Under the pieces are notes generated by a model. It did no database searches, was not told the DNA's origin, and saw nothing but the letters and a program-made list of their open reading frames with translations. A stretch of 64,000 nucleotides of DNA, taken from assembly GCF_030272615.1 (NCBI RefSeq), contig NC_081414.1, forward strand, positions 821,683,896 through 821,747,895. Reading direction: 5' to 3'. The DNA is from Cryptomeria japonica. Taxonomy: Eukaryota > Streptophyta > Pinopsida > Cupressales > Cupressaceae. A program made the position numbers and the translations under genes. Shown piece by piece: positions 57,478 through 64,000 of the stretch (positions within the stretch are counted from its first letter, which is position 1; each line of letters starts with the position of its first letter).

Positions 57478-59208
57478 AGGTTTTAGTAAACATTGCATGA
57501 GTAGTCATATTCTCTTGCATACTCCTATGTGCTCATCTATGCTCTTACATGGTCATACGTGCATTTACATACTCTTGTATACTCATGGAGTCTTATTGGG
57601 ATACTATGAAATCTTAAATGGAAGACTATGGTTATCCTTGTATATGAGATGGATCTTAATTATTTGAATTGACTTCAAATAGTGATGTTCATTTAGATTA
57701 CGACACAATTCCATTACTTTTTCAGTGTTACTTGGTTAGTCTTCCTTGTGTAGGGCTGGGAATGCTTCCTTTCATAAAAGATTCTAGGGAAAGGTAATTA
57801 CATCGTGGTATGGTGGAAACATACCTTGGAAATGTTCTTGCTCACAATGGGTGACAGGTTCCAAGATTTTCTCAGGAGGTTTTCATGTTTAGTACTTATG
57901 TAATCAACCTTATGGTTGAATGCAAAGGATTATGTTTCGTCATGTATTTCTTTGTAATAATTTATTGTACTAAAAATTATTCTAATTAATGCAATATTTC
58001 TTTGATCTATTTCCAATGAGCTTGTCTTTAATTTAAGATATTTTGTGTAATTTTGTGAATTATGTAATTATATATGAAGAAAAAGCTCCACCATAGAACA
58101 AGGGCAAATATATTATTATTCTTCAAAAGATAGAACACCACAATAATACACTTCTCCAAATGATTTTGGAACTTCTTGGAAAAATCAAATAAAATTTTAT
58201 TATCAACTAATGACTAACCAACTTTTCCTTGGCTCCAATTTATAGCCCAATGGGAGAGGAAAAAACACTACTATTTTTCCAAAACAAGGAGCCAAAAACA
58301 CTTGCAAAAAACTATGTATTGGAGAATGAATAGCCAATACACATAATTTAAAATAATAAATAACTCTACAAGTGACTCCTCATGAGGGGTATGAGCACCA
58401 TGTTGTGGTACTAAAATGGGGTGTTAAGATTCCACTTGTTTTCTCTCTGAAATCAGCAAAGTTTGAACTTCAATGACAAATTGAACATAGTTACACTCCA
58501 AATTAGAAGATGCAACAAGAACAAAAGTTATAGTGCTTTGAGTCTACTTTCTAAATAGCTAATTTGTTTTGAAAATGGTGGAGATTAGGGATTCAAAAAG
58601 GGTGCCACAAAAAGTGGTCCTATTTTTATGCAAAAAGCATAACATAGCATCAATTGTGCCCCCCCTAAAATGTTAACTTTTTTTTTGAATTTTTAAAATC
58701 ACTTCATTAAGAAATTAGCTAACACCTTGTAGCTTATGCTGGATTTGTCGGCTAATTTTTAAATTAGTATAATATTTTTTTATTAATTTTCAAAGTGGAC
58801 ACATCCTGAAAACCATAAATTTGAGCATGCTTCCCACTAAAATCATTGAAAAGTAACAAAAAATCAAAACATTTTTTTTTAAATCATGTAGAATGGAGTC
58901 TAGTTTCTAAAAATGTAAGTTTCTTCAAAATCTGATGAATGTGTAAAAAACTATATCCAAAATAGTGCATGTTGGTGTTTGACCAAAAACGAGCACACTA
59001 ACAAAATAAATTATAGATGAAATCCTTAACGAAACCAAAATGTGACAAAAATTACGTACTTGGATATCTAAGAGAGATTTTGAAGTCTCTATGGTGTTTT
59101 TTTTAGTTTCATTGAAACATGTGCAAACTTGATGGAGAGAACGACCAAAAATATATGAAATTTTCTAATCTTTTGATAAAAACATGTCTCAAACCTAAAA
59201 TGGTCGTG
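57478..59208. other. AT-rich DNA without recognisable genes
   Basis: 57500-57600 has CTTGTATACTCATGG-type phrases, resembling the reverse complement of the minisatellite at 29262. A minus-strand TATA-like GGGCTATAAATTGGAG occurs near 58238-58253 and may mark an unassigned LTR promoter. No protein frame is recognised. Confidence 0.4.
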
Positions 59209-59255
59209 CAACCCTTTGGGTTGGATGCCCAAGTATAATCCAACCCAAAGGGTTG
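59209..59255. repeat. Perfect inverted repeat, 18-bp arms
   Basis: CAACCCTTTGGGTTGGAT (59209-59226) and its exact reverse complement (59238-59255) are separated by 11 bp, able to form a strong hairpin. Confidence 0.9.
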
Positions 59256-59299
59256 GTGGTTTTCAAAGAAAAACATTTGGCAAGCGTCAAATATGGTGC

Positions 59300-59415
59300 T
59301 CACCCTATTTGGCACTTGCCAAATTTAAAAAATTGGGTTTTCACATTTGGCATGCACCAAATTTGGTGCTCACCAAATGTGAAAAGTCAATTTTTTGCAT
59401 TTGGCGAGCACCAAA
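59300..59415. repeat. Cluster of ATTTGG-CT-CCAAAT palindromes
   Basis: ATTTGGCACTTGCCAAAT (59307-59324) and ATTTGGTGCTCACCAAAT (59361-59378) each have perfect 8-bp arms around CT. GCACCAAATTTGGTGC (59354-59369) is a perfect 16-bp palindrome overlapping the second. Half units ATTTGGCATGCACC and ATTTGGCGAGCACCAAAT surround them. Confidence 0.88.
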
Positions 59416-59699
59416 TGCTTTGCATTTTCCACTTTTTTAACTTGGCATATTTTTTAACTTGGGCACAAGTTATACCCACCATGGTAGGAGAAAATATACA
59501 TGAAATATAACATTTAAGTATAAGAAAGGAAAAAGACATAGTGAAAATACTTTATATTTGATGTATATATTGACAGGATGTTTGAGAATGGTTTCATCTC
59601 TATAGGAGTTATAATATAGATTCTATTTTTTAGAGGATCATATAAATTCCAGACAGTCAAATTTCATTAATCAGCAAGTCAAATTTCAATAATCAACAT

Positions 59700-59878
59700 G
59701 CTCCTATAAGGATTCTTTATCTCTATATCTCACTCTCTTTATCTTCACCAAACTCTAGACCTATTTCTTTGCTCTCTTGTCTCACTCACTTCTTTGTCCC
59801 CTCTTTAGGTATATCCCATCCTCTCTACCTTTCATTCCTTCCTTGTATCCCCATTTCTATCCTTTACTCCCTCCCTCT

Positions 59879-59939
<61 letters not shown>

Positions 59940-61375
59940 GTTTATCTCCCCTCCCACTCTTTTTTCTTGGTCACTACTTATCCCTTCTATCCTATCTCTC
60001 CCCATATCTAGGGCTATCCCTCCCTCCCTATTCACCTCAGTACTTCTCCCTCTGTATATTATTATCCACCTCTCTCTCCCCCTTTAGTTTTATCACTTAT
60101 CTAATGCCCACCCTCTATTTCTCTCCCTCCCTCTCCACCTTTCTCTCCCTTCCCCCTACCCCTATCTATTTATGTACTCTCTCCCTCCCTTCTCTCTTTT
60201 TCTCTCTCCAAACCTATCTATCTCCTCATTCGCTAGGTCTCTTATTCCTTCCATGTCTACCTCTTTATATCCTTCTTCCATACATCTCTCACTCCCTCCA
60301 TATCTACCTCTCCATCCATACCCTCCTAAGCCACTATCTTTTCTTTTGTCTCTCCTCTTCTATCTCCCTCCCCACTCTAGGTATATCCCTCCCTTTCTTC
60401 TCCTCTCACTTTTTATCTCCCCATCCATACATACCCCCATATATATCTCACTCCCCCACTTTTTTATTATCTCTTCCTCTTCTATTCTCTCTCTCTACAT
60501 TCTAGGTCATCAACTCTATCTCCCCTCTCTAGGATTCTTACTTCCTTCTTTTCCACCTATCTACCTATGAATCATGTCTTATTACTCACCTCTCTCTCTC
60601 CCCCCCTCTATTTATCTCAATACTCTCTCTTGTAATCTAGGTCTTTCATCTCTCCTTCCCCATATAGTTCTCTCACCTATCTATTTGTCCCCTCTCTAGT
60701 TCTCTCCCTCTCTCTTTCCCTCTATCTCCCTCCCCCTTTACCCCTTTTTATTTTTGAACTCTCTTCCTCTCTTCTCTCTCTCCCCCCACATTTGTAATCC
60801 CTTCATGTGTACCTCTCCCTCAATACCCTCATACTCCTCTCTCTCTCTATTCTTTCATCTCTCCTCTTATACCTCCCTCCCCTTTCTATGTATCTCCCTT
60901 CTTTTCTTCCCTTCTCCCTCTCTATCTCCCTCTTCCTCATTATCCCCATCTCTCTCTCTCTCCCTTCCCTACAAATTCTTATTCTCTCTTTACCATCTAC
61001 ATCATCATATTTCCATCACACCCTTTATACCCCTCTCTAGGTTTCTCCCTCTTTCCATCTCCACCTCTCTACATCTACATCCATATCTCATTACCAATAT
61101 CTCTCTATCCTCCTCTATCTATATCAACCCTCTCTCTCTCCCCATATATAGGTCTCTCTCATCTCTCTCCCCCTCTAGGTATTTTATATCTCCATCTAAA
61201 CCATCTCTATTTCACTCCCTCCCTTTCCACTTCTCTCCCTACCTTCTTACCCCTCTCTCTCTCTTGAACTTATCTATCATTTTCTTCTCTTTCTCCCTCA
61301 CCTATCTACCTCTCCCTCTCCCCCTCCATAGACCTCTTTTTCTCTTTTTTTATCTCTCCCTCCTCTTCTCTCTAT
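59700..61375. repeat. Polypyrimidine tract of about 1.7 kb
   Basis: The plus strand is overwhelmingly C and T in irregular CTCTCTCC, CCCTCC and TATCTCC phrases, with a (TC)27 run at 59883-59936. Open frames across it (59777-60505 and 60754-61539) are Ser/Leu/Pro low complexity. The tract ends abruptly at TCTCTATGGAGGGAGAGGGGTAATGG near 61368-61393, where a short purine-rich stretch mirrors it. Confidence 0.9.
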
Positions 61376-61399
61376 GGAGGGAGAGGGGTAATGGTGTTA

Positions 61400-62569
61400 T
61401 TACTTATCAAGTTGCCATTAGTTTTATGTTCAAAGTTATTCTATATACTCTAGTAGGTTATCTCTATCAAAATATTCAGTCGGTATGCACAGTCCAGTTG
61501 ATTATAGAAGAAAGTAGTCAAGAGACCAGTATGCACTGAGCTATCTATCGAGTATCATTCCATGTCTATTGAGCAACAAAGATGACACACCGAGTTGATA
61601 TACACTGAGTGAAACATGTTACCAGATTCATTGAACTTGTACATACATATGGAAACGTGTTACAAGATCAAGGAACATAGAATCGTTATCACATTGGAAA
61701 TTGCACTTAAAGATTGTGTATGATTTCAAGGTCATCTAACCAATAAAATATTTTGCATGGTTATTCATTCAATAAAACATGTTTGTAAGATCGAAGCAAT
61801 GAATAGATCACCAACATAAGAGATATATTTATACAACATGGATTAAGATCACACATATACATGTAGCATGACATAAAGGAAGATATAGAAATATATGAAG
61901 CAAGACATGTGAAAGCACTAAGTGTTATGACTGTTATAGAGACACAGAGGTCACCAAGAAGGATTTCAGAGAACAGTCAAAGAACAGAGTAAACAGAAGG
62001 GTTTACCAAGTTACTATATGGGTTACCGAGGTAATCTTATTCTAAGCACATAGAATCTGCTATAACATTCTAGATGTAAAGTTGTAGATATTTGTAGTGA
62101 TTTTATTGTAATATTTTGAAGTTGTAAGAGAAACCTATAATAGGGTAAAAGACTCTAATCAAGTCTATAAATTGTAAAACCTCTAACCAAGTGCAACATT
62201 TAGATTAAGTGTTGCAAAATCCTTTAGCAAGGTAGATCTAATAGATCTTGATACTCCTAACAAGGCAAGCTATCAAAAATAGTTAAACATGTAGCTCTAA
62301 CTGAGCAACCTTTATTATTGCAGTAGTGAAGTTGTGGGTGCCATCCCCACCATAATTTTTCTCTCTAACCAAGAGTTTCTGCGTAACCAAAATATATGTG
62401 TTATGGAGTGAATCATGTATGATTGTTATTTATTTATTTTAGCACTATATTATGTTACTTCACTATTTAGTTTATGCTTAATAGTAAAGATATTGTTAAG
62501 AAAAGGATTTGAAGTACTGATTCACCCCTCTCCTCTTAGTACATTAGCTTTCTATATTAGGCCTAACCA
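61400..62569 (+). repeat. LTR (3' part at least) of element C
   Basis: The right end is set by ...GCCTAACCA followed by a Met primer-like site. R/U5 features of the copia-like LTRs are present: AAAACCTCTAACCAAGTG near 62178, AAATCCTTTAGCAAGGTAG near 62218, and GATTCACCCCTCTCCTCTTAGTA near 62519. I could not fix the left end; the region up to the polypyrimidine tract has no clear TGTTGG start. No second copy is in the window. Confidence 0.6.
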
Positions 62570-62570
62570 T

Positions 62571-62582
62571 TCATATCAGAGC
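62571..62582 (+). promoter_or_regulatory. Primer-binding site of element C
   Basis: TCATATCAGAGC matches the initiator-Met tRNA site TGGTATCAGAGC in 10 of 12 bases, one base after the LTR end. Confidence 0.7.
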
Positions 62583-62629
62583 ATCAATCTTGGAAAAGGG
62601 TTAACTGCCTAAAGAGAAAGATCTTATCA

Positions 62630-63982
62630 ATGGAAGGCTATAAACAATCTCGAAGGATTGTGTATCTGCAAGAAGAGCTGGATCATGCTAATCAAGTGAT
62701 TGTAGACATGCTAAGGAAAATGCAAAAATCTTTGAAAGTGAGAAGAAGATTATCTGATGATTTGCAAGACTATGAAGAGTTAGTGGAATAAATTGAGACA
62801 TCATCTAAGAACAGTATATCTGAAGAGACTGAAGAAATGATTGGAGTATTGAAAGAAAAGAACAAAGCACTGGCTAATCAACTAAAAGCAATGAAAAGAG
62901 AACATGAACATTTCAGCACACAGATGACTGAAAATCTTGATGCATTGAGGACAGCCGAGGATAAAGTAAGAGATCTAGAAAGAGAGAAACAACATCTTGA
63001 AGCCTTAGTATCTGATAAGAATGATGAAATCATAAGGATGACTGGAATTCAACAAAACCTGTCAGATCAACTAGGTTATGCACATCATGAAGAAAATTTG
63101 AAAGATGATGAGAATCAAGCATTGAGACTTGAAGTATCAAGGCTGACCAATAAACTTGAAATAGAGATGAAATCCTAAGAAACATTGAAGAAGAGTTATG
63201 AAGCATCAAAGATGTTGGATGAGCAACTGAATACAAGATGACCCAACAAAGATGCAGGACTTGGTTACAAAGGAAAAGACTCTACCAAGAAGGGAATCCA
63301 TACTACCGAGAGAGGAGAATCATCAAAGCAAGTTGGAATCAAGAAGAACATCAAAAGAAAGAAGCCTATTTGCAACTACTGTGGAAATCAAGGTCACACT
63401 GCCAACATGTGCCAAATCAGAAAAGGTAAGCAATCGATTGTCACTAAGTCCAAAGGTTATTGCGACAATTGCAATAAATATGGTCACACATCTAATCAAT
63501 GTAGGATAAAGTTTGTTAACAATTATCAAAAGGCAAAATTCAAAGGGTTTTGTAAAAACTGCAATAGATATGGACATAGTACCTAGAAGTGTTGGTACAA
63601 GCAAAAGAACTATATGTGGTATGCACACTGAGCAAATACTGGAAGCTACCGAACCCACATAGATCTTAACCGACAATATGCTATAGTACCATGGGATTAC
63701 AATACAAGGATATGGTGTGAATGTTGTGGAAGATATGGACATATAAGTGCCAACTACTTTATAAGGTTTGGGATGAACAACCAAAGATCATGGAGAAATC
63801 CTGGTATGGCATGTTTTCATTGTCACAAAGTAGGACACTTGGTTGGAGATTGCAGAGATCAACCTAGAAAAGAAATTGAGGAAATAAAAGAAAAATTAAA
63901 GATGATTTGGAAAAAGAAGGAAATTGTGTCAAATGAAGAAAGCACCTTACCTACCGAGTTAGGTGCTCCTATTCCAAATTAA
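62630..63982 (+). pseudogene. C ORF1: coiled coil plus five zinc knuckles
   Basis: A single frame runs from the ATG at 62630 (MEGYKQSRRIVYL) to TAA at 63980-63982, about 450 codons, with no frameshift. About 200 residues are coiled coil. GLGYKG follows, then knuckles CNYCGNQGHTANMC, CDNCNKYGHTSNQC, CKNCNRYGHST-KC (a TAG inside), CECCGRYGHISANY (last Cys now Tyr) and CFHCHKVGHLVGDC, and a tail ending LGAPIPN. In-frame stops lie at 62789, 63176, near 63238, near 63584 and near 63629. The layout equals ORF1 of A and B. ORF2 would start beyond the window. Confidence 0.85.
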
Positions 63983-64000
63983 TTGGTAAAGGTATGAAGG

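Noticed and set aside
59777-60505. Long open frames in the polypyrimidine region (also 60754-61539)
   Set aside because: Ser/Leu/Pro low complexity produced by CT-rich DNA; open in several frames at once with no domain.

Overview
The window looks like intergenic DNA from a large, repeat-rich seed-plant nuclear genome. A gymnosperm is my guess, but nothing here proves the species. I found no intact host gene. No reading frame outside transposon remnants resembles a cellular protein, and I saw no tRNA, rRNA or CRISPR array. Almost everything I could interpret is LTR retrotransposon DNA: AT-rich, CpG-poor and full of premature stops. Four complete insertions and one solo LTR have matching 5-bp target-site duplications (TSDs), so their borders are exact.

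Layout. 1-16468: left part of a minus-strand gypsy-like relic, whose LTR (954-1395 plus 15467-16468) is split by element A1. 1396-15461: A1 (TSD AGATG), a plus-strand non-autonomous element, itself split by a copia element at 2930-10455 (minus strand, TSD TTAAC). 16487-18801: 3' half of an older copia element with RT, RNase H and one LTR. About 19856-29064: a very old copia-like element holding a minus-strand gypsy-type solo LTR (26059-27660, TSD AGTTG). About 29262-33497: a direct-repeat pair that may be a decayed short LTR element. 35179-41730: A2 (minus strand, TSD GAATA), a second copy of the A1 family. 42336-57472: element B (plus strand, TSD GTTAT), a distant relative of A, split by a gypsy-type element at 44594-52279 (TSD GGAAG). 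57478-61375: unassigned DNA with nested palindromes and a 1.7-kb polypyrimidine tract. 61376-64000: LTR end and first ORF of a third related family, C, running off the window.

The most interesting content is the A/B/C group. A1, A2 and B share one plan: LTR, initiator-Met tRNA primer site, ORF1 (coiled coil followed by four CCHC zinc knuckles), ORF2 of about 1,020 codons, polypurine tract, LTR. They carry no recognisable protease, integrase, reverse transcriptase or RNase H. ORF2 is clearly homologous between A and B. In the two A copies its internal stops fall at different places, which implies an ORF that was intact when the copies were made. The PBS, PPT and a three-part G-rich 3' region match those of pol-bearing copia elements in the same window. 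I infer that these elements are mobilised in trans by copia enzymes while supplying a Gag-tail-like protein and an unexplained second protein. A conserved TATA-like box 143-144 bp before ORF2 in both A copies suggests ORF2 may have its own promoter. Family C ends at the window edge just after ORF1, which predicts an ORF2 beyond it.

The remaining pieces fit a history of repeated nesting followed by decay through in-frame stops that mostly look like C-to-T changes. All functions are inferred from reading motifs by eye; no database search was run.
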